Positions 38,461 to 46,210 of a stretch of 64,000 nt of DNA are shown piece by piece. Under the pieces are notes generated by a model. That model searched no databases, was not told the DNA's origin, and saw nothing but the letters and a program-made list of their open reading frames with translations. A program made the position numbers and the translations under genes. Source of the DNA: Planctomycetaceae bacterium (lineage in GTDB: Bacteria > Planctomycetota > Phycisphaerae > Phycisphaerales > SM1A02); the NCBI GenBank assembly GCA_947474065.1, contig CANJHD010000002.1:1-64000 (forward strand). The letters are read 5' to 3'. The first letter of the stretch is position 1. The number at the start of each line of letters is the position of its first letter.

Positions 38461-38522
38461 TTGCACCAATTTGGCTCTCGGACCCGTCCTTTGGGTAAGA
38501 ACTTGCGCTGTTTGCACCAATT
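38461..38522. promoter_or_regulatory. pair of TTGCACCAATT repeats, candidate operator
   Basis: TTGCACCAATT occurs at 38461-38471 and 38512-38522, 51 bp apart, about five helical turns. Each copy contains the inverted repeat TTG-CAC-CAA, extended to AATTG-CAC-CAATT in the first. They lie between serC and the divergent gene at 38616, so they could bind a dimeric regulator of either gene. Confidence 0.4.
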
Positions 38523-38615
38523 GCTCACCTTTCATGATGGTTGGCACACCCAATTCCCGTGTTAAGAGATGTAGTGCATCCTCATTCTCTTCCAATCCCC
38601 CGTACCGCCAACTCC

Positions 38616-39074
38616 ATGCGAGTGATGTTCCTCGCCGCCGAGGCTTCAGTCATGGTGGGTGGCGAGTCGTTAGTCCGGCGCGAGTTATTGCGGATTAGTG
38701 AAGGGGACCGCCGCTTTGAGCTGCGGCCCCAAGGAACGCCTGGAAGCGTGTGCCTCGACCTTGCACCGGGACTGATCCACGCAACGCTGTCAGGTCACGA
38801 CCGTGCCACCCTTGAGGTGGAATGGATCGTTACAGAAGGCGGAGCCATCGCTCTTGATGCCTGGGCAATGTGCGGCCGGCAGTCGTCGCAAGTTTCGATT
38901 CTCGACGCATTCGGTCAGTCTGTGGTTCCGGACATGACCGCACGCGACCCAGCTATGCACCCAATGGTCTTCACATCCGGGCGCTACTTGCTTCGAGCTG
39001 AGACGTCCAACGGCCCTCTGGTGCTGCGCTTGGGGCAGTCAACGAGTTGCATGCCAATGCGTGCCGCAGTCTGA
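38616..39074 (+). CDS. hypothetical protein, unrecognised
   Basis: A 152-residue predicted cytoplasmic protein if started at the Met at 38616; the track start at 38541 adds 25 residues with Pro/His-rich composition unlike the rest. It contains one possible beta-sandwich-like stretch (IHATLSGHDRATLEVEWIVTEGGAIALDAWAM) and a final LLRAETSNGPLVLRLGQ. I recognise no family. The sequence has no low-complexity signature of a shadow ORF. The 53 bp after its stop hold nothing identifiable. Moderate confidence that it is real. Confidence 0.55.
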   Translation: MRVMFLAAEASVMVGGESLVRRELLRISEGDRRFELRPQGTPGSVCLDLAPGLIHATLSGHDRATLEVEWIVTEGGAIALDAWAMCGRQSSQVSILDAFGQSVVPDMTARDPAMHPMVFTSGRYLLRAETSNGPLVLRLGQSTSCMPMRAAV

Positions 39075-39127
39075 CGCGCGCGGCTTATCGCCACGCACGA
39101 GGAATCACATAGTTACATACATGTGCA

Positions 39128-40189
39128 TCAATCCATCTGAGCGAGCGCTACCTGTAACTGCGCCGCAAAGAGCTGCACGGTCTGGGGACGCTGCGTCGGA
39201 TCGGCATTGAGTGCTTCATTAATCACTGCTTCAAGCGGACCGCCGAGCTCCGGCACCACTTCGGAAAGAAGCATGCGACGCTCAAAGAGAACCGCCTTCA
39301 GAAGCGCCATCGCTCCGCGGTCTTCAACCTCGTATGGAAGCCGTCCAGTCAGAAGTTGGAACAGAACGAGCGCTGTTTGGTAAACGTCTGTGGCTGGCCC
39401 AATGCGACTGGACTTGCCGTCAGCCTGCTCTGGGCTCATGTAGGCAAAGGTGCCAACAATATTGCCTGTTTCTGTATGGAACCCAGTGCGATTGCCGTCT
39501 TCACGAGTCAATCGCGCCACGCCGAAGTCCACCAAATGGACTTGACCCTCGGTATTGACAAGAATGTTGTGTGGCTTGATGTCGCGGTGGATGACGCCGG
39601 CAGCGTGAGCATGAACGAGCGCATCAAGAACTTGCAAGATCACCGAGACTCGCTCCTGGGGAGAGAGCGCATGATTCGTGCACCACTCGTCGATGCGGTG
39701 TCCTTCAACAAAGTCCATCGCCAAATACACCTGACCATCCTGAGTCTGCCCAGTTTCATGCAGACGGACGATGCCCGGATGCGAGAGGCGCGACAAGACG
39801 CGGCTCTCTTGACGGAAGCGAAGCAGTGACTGGCCATTGGAGCCAGAGTTCATCACCTTCAGCGCCACCTGAGCCCCGTTCTCAAGGCATATTGCCTCAA
39901 AAACACGACTCGAGCCGCCGGATCCGATGCGCTTCACGATCTTAAAGCCGAGGATTTCCGGGAAATTCTCTACCGCATCCGCACTGCGCTGCTGGTCCGG
40001 ATCGCGGTCCACCGGCATCTCAAACGGGACGTCATCGGCACCGAGAAGTGCGAGCACTTCCTGGCGAGTATCGGAGTCGTCCGGGCACTCGCGACAGAGG
40101 TACGTGTTGCGTTCGCCGATAGGGAGATCGACCGCCGACTCAAAGAGTCGTCGAACAGTACTCCAACGGTTGGGAGCTACTAGGCTCAC
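39128..40189 (-). CDS. Ser/Thr protein kinase, soluble Pkn2 type
   Basis: A 353-residue kinase. Residues about 1-60 form the small helical segment often seen before planctomycete kinase domains (RRLFESAVDLPIGERNTYL). The catalytic domain spans about 70-340: glycine-rich loop KRIGSGGSSRVFEA, Lys in VALKVM, HRDIKPHNILVN, DFG in LVDFGVARL, and the activation segment YMSPEQADG. No transmembrane segment or sensor domain follows, so it is probably cytoplasmic. It starts with GTG inside the TAG stop of the sigma factor gene (TAGTG), which indicates coupled expression and a shared pathway. Confidence 0.92.
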   Translation of the reverse strand: MSLVAPNRWSTVRRLFESAVDLPIGERNTYLCRECPDDSDTRQEVLALLGADDVPFEMPVDRDPDQQRSADAVENFPEILGFKIVKRIGSGGSSRVFEAICLENGAQVALKVMNSGSNGQSLLRFRQESRVLSRLSHPGIVRLHETGQTQDGQVYLAMDFVEGHRIDEWCTNHALSPQERVSVILQVLDALVHAHAAGVIHRDIKPHNILVNTEGQVHLVDFGVARLTREDGNRTGFHTETGNIVGTFAYMSPEQADGKSSRIGPATDVYQTALVLFQLLTGRLPYEVEDRGAMALLKAVLFERRMLLSEVVPELGGPLEAVINEALNADPTQRPQTVQLFAAQLQVALAQMD

Positions 40190-40800
40190 TACGACTTCTC
40201 CTTGGTGTCCGTCGCATGAGCGGGCGATACCTCGCGTGCAACACCGCCAACTTCAGGAGTCCTGCCGTATTGCTTCTCGAGGAACGCGCGAGCGAAGCGC
40301 CAATCGCGCTCGGCGGTTGGCACGCTGGTACTCAACAGCCGAGCCACATGATCCATCGACATGCCACCAAAGATCCGCAACTCAGCGACGCGAGCTGCGC
40401 GCGCATCGACAGTCGCTAGCGTCTGCATTGCGTCTTCAAGTTCAATCAGCCCGGTGGTACTTGCTGCTCCGTCTTCTGGGTCGAAGAGGTCAACTGAGTT
40501 GCCACGCTTGCCGGCACCACGCTTTTTGCTCTTGCGACGACGGGCATGGTCAACCAGGACGCTTCGAAGCACAGTCGCAGCCGTGGCAAAGAAGTGTTCC
40601 TCGCTCTCAAACTCGGCTGACTCGCGCTCTGCTAGTTTGAGGAATGCCTCGTGCACGATGGCGGTGGACTGGAGGGTGTGCCCGGCCGGCTGGCTGCGCA
40701 TGAACATCGACGACAGCTCTTTGAGTCTGACGTAAATGGTCTCGAACAACTCTGAGAGATTTGGACCATCCGAAGCGGACGGAAGCGGCAGGGAAGACAT
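40189..40800 (-). CDS. ECF-type RNA polymerase sigma factor (TIGR02999-like)
   Basis: A 203-residue sigma factor. Region 2 is represented by LQSTAIVHEAFLKLAE and EEHFFATAATVLRSVLVDHARRRKSKKRG, the latter diagnostic of the planctomycete/acidobacterial ECF group; region 4 HTH is GGMSMDHVARLLSTSVPTAERDWRFARAFL. It would direct RNA polymerase to a stress or signal regulon, with activity possibly set by the overlapping kinase gene. The Met at 40800 is preferred to the track start at 40857 because homology begins there. Confidence 0.9.
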   Translation of the reverse strand: MSSLPLPSASDGPNLSELFETIYVRLKELSSMFMRSQPAGHTLQSTAIVHEAFLKLAERESAEFESEEHFFATAATVLRSVLVDHARRRKSKKRGAGKRGNSVDLFDPEDGAASTTGLIELEDAMQTLATVDARAARVAELRIFGGMSMDHVARLLSTSVPTAERDWRFARAFLEKQYGRTPEVGGVAREVSPAHATDTKEKS

Positions 40801-41050
40801 GGCAGGCACTCCAGGAAACGACAACGATTTCGTCCGGTACACGCGTTCGGACGACACCGCTCAATCCCCTGTTCCTACTCTCCTTGTCAATCAGTGCCGC
40901 GCAACCAGCACTGTCCGGATATTGCCGCGGGGTTGAGCCAAGTCAAGAAAGAGAGCAACTCTTTCAATGAAATTTCCCTGCCTCACGGGTACGTAGGCCC
41001 GATTGGCGAACGCGATACCCCCGATTACTTGCCATAAATTGTGTTGAATG

Positions 41051-41092
41051 AAAAAAATTCCCGGCCCCGTGCTGATGTGCGCGGGGCCGGGA
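41051..41092 (-). terminator. strong minus-strand intrinsic terminator
   Basis: TCCCGGCCCCG and CGGGGCCGGGA form an 11-bp stem with a 12-nt loop; on the minus strand the stem is followed by seven Ts. It would end any transcript arriving from the secretion operon or from a small RNA in between, and isolates the sigma/kinase genes. Confidence 0.88.
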
Positions 41093-41137
41093 CCGATCGA
41101 ACTTGCTCGACTCCTGAGAGTCGGTCTCCTCGATCGG
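41093..41137. ncRNA. candidate structured RNA element with nested hairpins
   Basis: CCGATCGA (41093-41100) pairs with TCGATCGG (41130-41137) and encloses CGACTC (41108-41113) pairing with GAGTCG (41118-41123) around the loop CTGA. On the minus strand it directly precedes the strong terminator, so a short minus-strand RNA made of this fold plus the terminator is plausible. No known family is recognised. Confidence 0.4.
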
Positions 41138-41196
41138 AGAAAAGGGATGCCATTGAAAAGCGTTATCGGTAAATTTCCCCCTACCACCCCTATAGG

Positions 41197-41254
41197 CGTC
41201 AATTCGTGTCAAAGTGTGTCATCGTGAGAGTGTCAAAATGTCCAATTTCGTCAC
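41197..41254. repeat. cluster of GTGTCA direct repeats
   Basis: GTGTCAAA (41206), GTGTCATC (41216) and GTGTCAAA (41230) are direct repeats, with related GCGTCAAT (41197) and CGTCACAT (41249) on either side. Spacings are 9, 10, 14 and 19 bp. Such clusters often bind a regulator cooperatively; the target could be a transcript in either direction. Confidence 0.4.
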
Positions 41255-41309
41255 ATTTCAAGATTCCTTGATGGCTGCCGAGCACAGGTTGCGTTCATAG
41301 AGATAGAGC

Positions 41310-41434
41310 GGGGGTCCGCAGCTGAGTGATGCGCCCCCTACTGCTCGCAAGCCACTCCCTTCGCGCGCCCGGCAGGGTCGCGGAGAAACAAACGCCCCCT
41401 GGAGTTACACGCCTCCGGGGGGTTGTTCTTTTTT
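41310..41434 (+). ncRNA. candidate plus-strand structured RNA ending in an intrinsic terminator
   Basis: A 5' hairpin pairs GGGGG and GCA (41310-41320) with TGC and CCCCC (41330-41338), and about 55 nt of GC-rich sequence follows. The 3' end is CCCCC-T-GGAG (41395-41404) pairing with CTCC-GGGGG (41413-41422), then TTGTTCTTTTTT. The terminator part is convincing; an independent RNA gene is a possibility, and so is an attenuated leader of the peptide gene. I do not recognise a known RNA family. Confidence 0.45.
41395..41434 (+). terminator. plus-strand intrinsic terminator upstream of the peptide gene
   Basis: A GC-rich stem with one bulged T and an 8-nt loop is followed by TTGTTCTTTTTT. It lies about 118 bp before the peptide ATG, so it either ends an upstream small RNA or attenuates peptide expression. 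Confidence 0.8.
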
Positions 41435-41458
41435 GGGGCAATAAATCGCGGGAATAAG

Positions 41459-41487
41459 TTGATCTTCGACCCTAGGAATCCGATGAT
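41459..41487 (+). promoter_or_regulatory. possible promoter of the double-glycine peptide gene
   Basis: TTGATC and GATGAT are separated by 17 bp, each matching 4 of 6 consensus positions. A start near 41494 would give a leader of about 57 nt and would exclude the alternative upstream ATG at 41483. Confidence 0.3.
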
Positions 41488-41551
41488 CGGGGGTCAGGAT
41501 GCCGTCGGGCAGTTACCCGAGGCGACACAGCACGTCACGAAAGAAGCCACC

Positions 41552-41701
41552 ATGACCAACAACAAGAAGCTCAAAGCCAAGGACCTCGCCTCTATTAAGG
41601 GCGGCGCCGCCAAGGCAGGTGCACAGCCATCCGGGCTCGCCAAGGCGAGCACTGGGCGAGTTGCTCCCAAGGCAGTTAATTTGAGCGCAAAGAAGAGTTA
41701 A
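41552..41701 (+). CDS. double-glycine leader peptide, putative secreted peptide precursor
   Basis: A 49-residue peptide. The first 18 residues (MTNNKKLKAKDLASIKGG) fit the double-glycine leader consensus: Leu at -12, Asp at -8, Leu at -7, Ile at -4 and GG at -2/-1. The 31-residue remainder has no Cys, no acidic residue and six Lys/Arg, so a linear cationic product is expected. The ATG at 41552 has an AAAGAAG ribosome site; the track frame opens upstream at a TTG and an ATG at 41483 is also in frame. The gene converges on, and overlaps by 26 bp, the TolC-like gene of a peptidase-ABC export operon, whose C39 domain would cut after GG. Homologues are unknown to me; the activity could be antimicrobial or signalling. 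Confidence 0.72.
   Translation: MTNNKKLKAKDLASIKGGAAKAGAQPSGLAKASTGRVAPKAVNLSAKKS
41600..41605 (+). other. predicted C39 cleavage site (Gly-Gly) in the precursor
   Basis: The codons GGC GGC encode residues 17-18, the -2/-1 glycines of the leader. Cleavage here would release a 31-residue core beginning with Ala-Ala-Lys. Confidence 0.6.
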
Positions 41702-43544
41702 CTGGCCCCGCCACGGGACCAGTTGAACTCGGTCTTGAAGAACTCGTGCTGACGGTGCGAGTTGGTTGAACGACGGAACTTCGTTCGGCTTCAAGAAGTG
41801 GCGGGATCTTCAGGAACGCATCGGGATCTGTGCCCGGATCGCCCGTCTCAGGTGCGGGCAGGGATATATCGCTGTCGATCGATAGCCCCGCACGCCCAGG
41901 CACCATGCCTGTGGCGTCAGCGAGGTCGAGCAGCGCAAGTTGGTAGCTGACAACTGCTGACGCCTCTGATCGCTGTGAATCCGACAACTGCGTCAACGAC
42001 TGGGTGAGATCTGTGATCGTGGACGCGCGCTTCTCATACAACATTCGAACGCCGTCGTAGGCACGAGACGCAAGATCCACTGCCTGCCGGGTAGCCACCA
42101 CCAATTGCCATCCGGTCTTGGTGCGCGAGACGGTGTCGTACACCTCGCGCGAAATGGAAAGGCGGCGATCTTGGCCGGTCGCAAGTTCCTTGAGCCGCTG
42201 GTAGAGCGCGGCACGAAGATCCGCCTTGGCGGCCTCGTTACCAAGTGGAACCTGCAGGCGGACGCCAGCGTTAAATGCGAGTGTCATCGAACCGTCTGCG
42301 CCGCTGCCGCTGACAGCAGAACCAAGGTCCGTGCCAAATCCAACTGGCGCGGTGGTTCCGAAGGCATCAAGCTTGGGGAGCAATCCATTCTGCGCCACTT
42401 GGATCCCAAGTGTTGCTTCGGCGATGGCAACCTCGGCCTCAAGCATCTCCGTGCGACGACGCAAGGCAATGTCGAGCACGGTTTGTGGCACAAATCGATA
42501 CTGAATGAGTTCCGGCCCCGAAGTGAATTTAATGACCACTGAGTCGTCGAGCGGCAGATCACTGCGATTCATCGTCTGCTTCAACTGCCGCGAGCGCGCG
42601 CGTAATTGTTCGCTCGCGGCGATTACTTCACCGATCTGACTAACGGCCAGATACTTCGCCTTCGTAACTTCTGTACCGGCAGCCATGCGCGCCGCTGCCA
42701 ACCGCTCCGCAACTGCCACTTGGTCAACTGCGCGGCGGTAACTCTCCAGCGAAATGTCGAACGCGCGCGACGCGCCGTACGCGCGCCAGTAACTGCGTTC
42801 AGCGTCTACTAGAAATTGCTGCACCATCATCCGTGTGCGAATCTCCACGCGCCGCTGACCAAATTCGGCAATCAGAATGCTCGCTTCGTTTACTAAGCGA
42901 CCACCCCCACGCAAGAGTGGCTGGGTGAGCGAGACGCGCGGGACACTTTGGTATCCGGTGCCATCTTGATTGTCGAGTGAATTCATCTGATCGTTGAAAT
43001 ACAACAGCTTCCAATCAACGTCGAGCTGGCCGCCGTCCGCGAGCGGCACATTCAGGTTGGGGCGGACATTGGCATTCCAGAGTTCCGCCTGCAACGGCGG
43101 CTCAAAGTTCACATCACGACCGCCGTCAGCAATAATGCCGAAGGTCCATTCGAACTTCGCGCGCTCCCGCATTGCACGCTCGTTCGCAATCGCTGGATCG
43201 ATACGTGCCACCTTGATTCCGAGATTGTTCTCAAGAACAGCCGCTCGCACTTCAGACAGGTCTATGTTCTGGCGGCGTTGCCCTGGCTCAAGACCGGCGA
43301 GTTCCTCTGGAGTTGGTGGTGCCACCGAAACAGAAGGAAGCGGGCCCGCTTCACCGAGCGTTGCTAAATCTGCGCCGTCGATGTGCGCGAGTTGATCGGC
43401 GACGTCCTTGGAGAGAATGCCACGATCGCGGTACGGCGACTCGCAGGCAACAATCGCCGGGGCAATGATGGACAACAGTGCGAGTCGCAGCGCTGGATAG
43501 CCGGGGCGTAATTCAGCAGCAATTGCAGTGCCGTGCACGGTCAT
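41676..43544 (-). CDS. TolC-family outer-membrane efflux lipoprotein
   Basis: A 622-residue protein with a lipobox IVAC (Cys34), then an N-terminal extension of about 70 residues and the long alpha-helical TolC/OEP repeats. DLSEVRAAVLENNLGIKVARIDPAIANERAM, SLTQPLLRGGGRLVNEASILIAEFGQRRVEIRTRM and the C-terminal YEKRASTITDLTQSLTQLSDSQRSEASAVVSYQLALLDLADATG are typical. It would provide the outer-membrane duct for the HlyD/ABC exporters encoded just upstream. Its start overlaps the preceding ABC gene by 4 bp. The 3' end overlaps the convergent peptide gene by 26 bp. Confidence 0.9.
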   Translation of the reverse strand: MTVHGTAIAAELRPGYPALRLALLSIIAPAIVACESPYRDRGILSKDVADQLAHIDGADLATLGEAGPLPSVSVAPPTPEELAGLEPGQRRQNIDLSEVRAAVLENNLGIKVARIDPAIANERAMRERAKFEWTFGIIADGGRDVNFEPPLQAELWNANVRPNLNVPLADGGQLDVDWKLLYFNDQMNSLDNQDGTGYQSVPRVSLTQPLLRGGGRLVNEASILIAEFGQRRVEIRTRMMVQQFLVDAERSYWRAYGASRAFDISLESYRRAVDQVAVAERLAAARMAAGTEVTKAKYLAVSQIGEVIAASEQLRARSRQLKQTMNRSDLPLDDSVVIKFTSGPELIQYRFVPQTVLDIALRRRTEMLEAEVAIAEATLGIQVAQNGLLPKLDAFGTTAPVGFGTDLGSAVSGSGADGSMTLAFNAGVRLQVPLGNEAAKADLRAALYQRLKELATGQDRRLSISREVYDTVSRTKTGWQLVVATRQAVDLASRAYDGVRMLYEKRASTITDLTQSLTQLSDSQRSEASAVVSYQLALLDLADATGMVPGRAGLSIDSDISLPAPETGDPGTDPDAFLKIPPLLEAERSSVVQPTRTVSTSSSRPSSTGPVAGPVNSSLRSN

Positions 43545-46210
43545 GTACGACCACCAGAATGACCAGCGGGGACATCAAGCAACTGCCTCCGCACGAGTTC
43601 ACGGAACGGACCTTCCTTGGCAGAAAGTTCGTCAAATCCTCCGGCCTGAACTACCTCTCCTGCGGACAGGACATAGATGCAGTCGGCTGCGCGGACGGTG
43701 CTGAGGCGATGCGCAATCACAACTCGCGTGACCTTGCGTTCCTCCAAGCTCCGTGAAACGAGTGCCTGCGACATTTCGTCAAGCGCACTGGTTGCCTCAT
43801 CAAGCAAGAGGATGCGCGGTCGGGTCACGAGCGCGCGTGCAATTAATAGCTTCTGCAACTGTCCGCCCGAGAGCGTGTGGTCATTGACGAAGGTATTCAT
43901 CTGCATGGGCATTTCGCGGATGTCGCCAGCAAATCCGGCCGCTTCCGCTGCAGCCCATGCTTCTTCCTTGGAAAGAAGCGTTGCACCCACGATGTTTTCC
44001 ATCATGGTTCCCGGAATGACGCGAGCATGTTGGCCAACTACGCCGATTTGTCGACGCACCGAGACGAGATCCAACTTTGCAAGATCCTTGCCATCAAAGA
44101 GGATCTTGCCCGATGTTGGACGGCGCAAACCGAGCAACAGTTGCGCAAGCGTGGACTTTCCGCTCCCCGAAGCGCCGACGATCGCAATAAAGTCGCCGGC
44201 CGCGATTTCAATGGAAATGCCGCGCAGCACTTCGTCAGCGGATCCCGAGTATGCAAATCGAACACCTTGAATGGAGAGACTTCCAGAGAGTTGACCGGCG
44301 CCTTCGGCTCCCGGCTCAGACTCTGGGCGTTCTTCCAAAATTGGCAAGAGTCGGCCCATCAAGGGCGCAATCTCCGAAATGTCACCAATGGCATAACCAA
44401 ACGAGGTGATCGCTGCGAGCGCCGCGAGGAATGCGGCGTTGAACGCCATGAAAGCGGGAACCTGCACTTCTTTGCCACCAGCGATCGCACCGAAGCGCCA
44501 CCACAGGAATCCCGCGGCAGCAAACGGGACGGCGATCGCAAGGACTCGCAACTGCGCGCCAACGATGGCTGCTCCGTACATGGCGCGGCGCTCCGGGCGA
44601 TAGCGCTGCATCCACTGCAGCAACGCATGTTCCTCTGTGCCGGTGGTGCGAATGCGATCGATGCCGTCGAGGAGCTGCAATGAGAATCCACTGAGTTTGC
44701 CGCTGCGATCAGCCGCATCCGCGGCAAATCGCGCCTGACGCCGAGCGACGAATGCGGTCACCCCGAAGACCAAGAGAAACAGAAGCGCTGAGACGCCCGC
44801 CGCGAACGGGTCAATAGCCAACATAAGTAGTAGGTAGGTCAGCGAGAACACGCCACTCACTACCGAAACCACCATCGTTCCAGTCACGCGACGTTGAACT
44901 TCTTCGATCACACCAAGCCGCTGGGCGAGATCGCCAACTGAATACTTCTGAAAGAAGGACAGCGGCAACTGCAATGCCCGGAGGACAATCGAAGACGAGC
45001 CTCGCGTTGTGGCGCGCGTCTCCGTTCGTAGCAGGAGGAAGCGCGTGACAAGCTCACATGCCGCGACTGCTAAGAGCGCCGACGCAAGCACAAGTCCAAG
45101 ATGTACAAGTGATGTCGAATCGCCTCCCGGAATCACTCTGCTGACGAGCAGCCCAGTGGCAAACGGAATGGCTAAGTTGAGCACGCTCGCAGCCAGGGAA
45201 ATGAATGCTGCTAACCACAAGTCATGTGCGGAACCACGCAACAAGAATGCAAACAGGGCGCGGAGCGTGACAGTGCCTACGGGCAACGGGGGCGCAAATA
45301 CCACAGCGGATCGTTGCAGCAAATTGGCCTGAAGCGCGTCAACCTTACTAATGCGCGGCGGTTGACCGGGTAGATACTTAAATGCGCGATAGCCGCCCCA
45401 TCGACCGGATACCAAAGCCACTGGGGTTCCATCAAATGCGGTCGCTAAGAGCGGCCCAAAGTCGCCCTTCCACCATTCGTCTGCGAGCCGAACATGGCGA
45501 CAGCCAATGTTCGCTGCGTGCGCGAACGATTCTGCGGAGGGACGCAAAGAGTCGTCGGGAATGCGGCGCGGGATGACTGCGAGCGGGACACCAGATTCCA
45601 CAGCCACATGACGACATGCACGCAGAAGCGGATGGACATTGGGATCAATACTCAGGACTTCATTCTGATCAGAGAAGAACGAACTGAGCATCCGCGCATA
45701 ACGCTCGCGTAACGCGGATGACTGGCGGGATCTCCCCTCCGCAGCAGTAGTCATTGCCACCGAATCTGCCGAGGCGATTTCCATCACACGCAAGAGCAAT
45801 GCGGACAGCGGGTCACTTTCGCGTTCAGTTGCAATGCGCGCATCAATCGGCAACATCACGCGAGCAAATGCATCGGTGCCGTCTGCAATTGCTTCCGCAA
45901 CACCTCGCCCGTGAGAAGGGGCCGCCGCTACTGACGCGCGCCCGTCAGGGACGGCAACTATCGTTGCGTGCGCTCCCTGCAACTGTGACACTAGCGATGG
46001 AAGAACACCCCCAGGCGCAACGGTTCCAAGATAAACACGACGGCCGGGCGTGCCGTCTGAACGGCGGCGGGCCACAAAGATGCTGACCATGCCCGCTGCA
46101 ACGGCAATTGCGTGCGGCTCAGAACCCAAATCCATATGGTCACGACCATCAACTCGCCGCTCGGCGCTACCTGCGTCAACAAAGATTGCGGCTGCACCGT
46201 AGAGCATCAA
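43541..46210 (-). CDS. NHLM-type ABC exporter without peptidase (second exporter)
   Basis: An 889-residue protein. A large N-terminal region (about 1-330) of unassigned function precedes an ABC exporter membrane domain (about 340-620) and a nucleotide-binding domain with Walker A GASGSGKST, signature TLSGGQLQKLLIARAL and Walker B ILLLDEATSALD. LPLSFFQKYSVGDLAQRLG is typical of peptide exporters. The layout and signature resemble the ATP-binding partner of NHLM bacteriocin export systems (TIGR03797-like), which have a long N-terminal domain and no C39 peptidase. It is translationally coupled to both neighbours by 4-bp overlaps. Confidence 0.87.
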   Translation of the reverse strand: MMLYGAAAIFVDAGSAERRVDGRDHMDLGSEPHAIAVAAGMVSIFVARRRSDGTPGRRVYLGTVAPGGVLPSLVSQLQGAHATIVAVPDGRASVAAAPSHGRGVAEAIADGTDAFARVMLPIDARIATERESDPLSALLLRVMEIASADSVAMTTAAEGRSRQSSALRERYARMLSSFFSDQNEVLSIDPNVHPLLRACRHVAVESGVPLAVIPRRIPDDSLRPSAESFAHAANIGCRHVRLADEWWKGDFGPLLATAFDGTPVALVSGRWGGYRAFKYLPGQPPRISKVDALQANLLQRSAVVFAPPLPVGTVTLRALFAFLLRGSAHDLWLAAFISLAASVLNLAIPFATGLLVSRVIPGGDSTSLVHLGLVLASALLAVAACELVTRFLLLRTETRATTRGSSSIVLRALQLPLSFFQKYSVGDLAQRLGVIEEVQRRVTGTMVVSVVSGVFSLTYLLLMLAIDPFAAGVSALLFLLVFGVTAFVARRQARFAADAADRSGKLSGFSLQLLDGIDRIRTTGTEEHALLQWMQRYRPERRAMYGAAIVGAQLRVLAIAVPFAAAGFLWWRFGAIAGGKEVQVPAFMAFNAAFLAALAAITSFGYAIGDISEIAPLMGRLLPILEERPESEPGAEGAGQLSGSLSIQGVRFAYSGSADEVLRGISIEIAAGDFIAIVGASGSGKSTLAQLLLGLRRPTSGKILFDGKDLAKLDLVSVRRQIGVVGQHARVIPGTMMENIVGATLLSKEEAWAAAEAAGFAGDIREMPMQMNTFVNDHTLSGGQLQKLLIARALVTRPRILLLDEATSALDEMSQALVSRSLEERKVTRVVIAHRLSTVRAADCIYVLSAGEVVQAGGFDELSAKEGPFRELVRRQLLDVPAGHSGGRT

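Larger units (their letters stand above)
40801..41551. other. 750-bp non-coding region with several RNA structures
   Basis: No convincing protein gene was found here. It contains, in order, the presumed sigma-factor promoter area, a minus-strand terminator (41051-41092), a nested hairpin (41093-41137), a cluster of GTGTCA repeats (41197-41254), a hairpin (41310-41338), a plus-strand terminator (41395-41434) and a candidate promoter for the peptide gene. This is the longest gene-free stretch in the window and borders the secretion cluster. Confidence 0.7.

Noticed and set aside
41271-41300. Nine-codon ORF (MAAEHRLRS) upstream of the plus-strand hairpins
   Set aside because: Too short, without a ribosome binding site; not distinguishable from chance.
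41423-41701. Longer version of the peptide ORF (92 residues from a TTG)
   Set aside because: It would start inside the terminator U-tract; the internal ATG at 41552 has a better ribosome site and yields a standard double-glycine leader.
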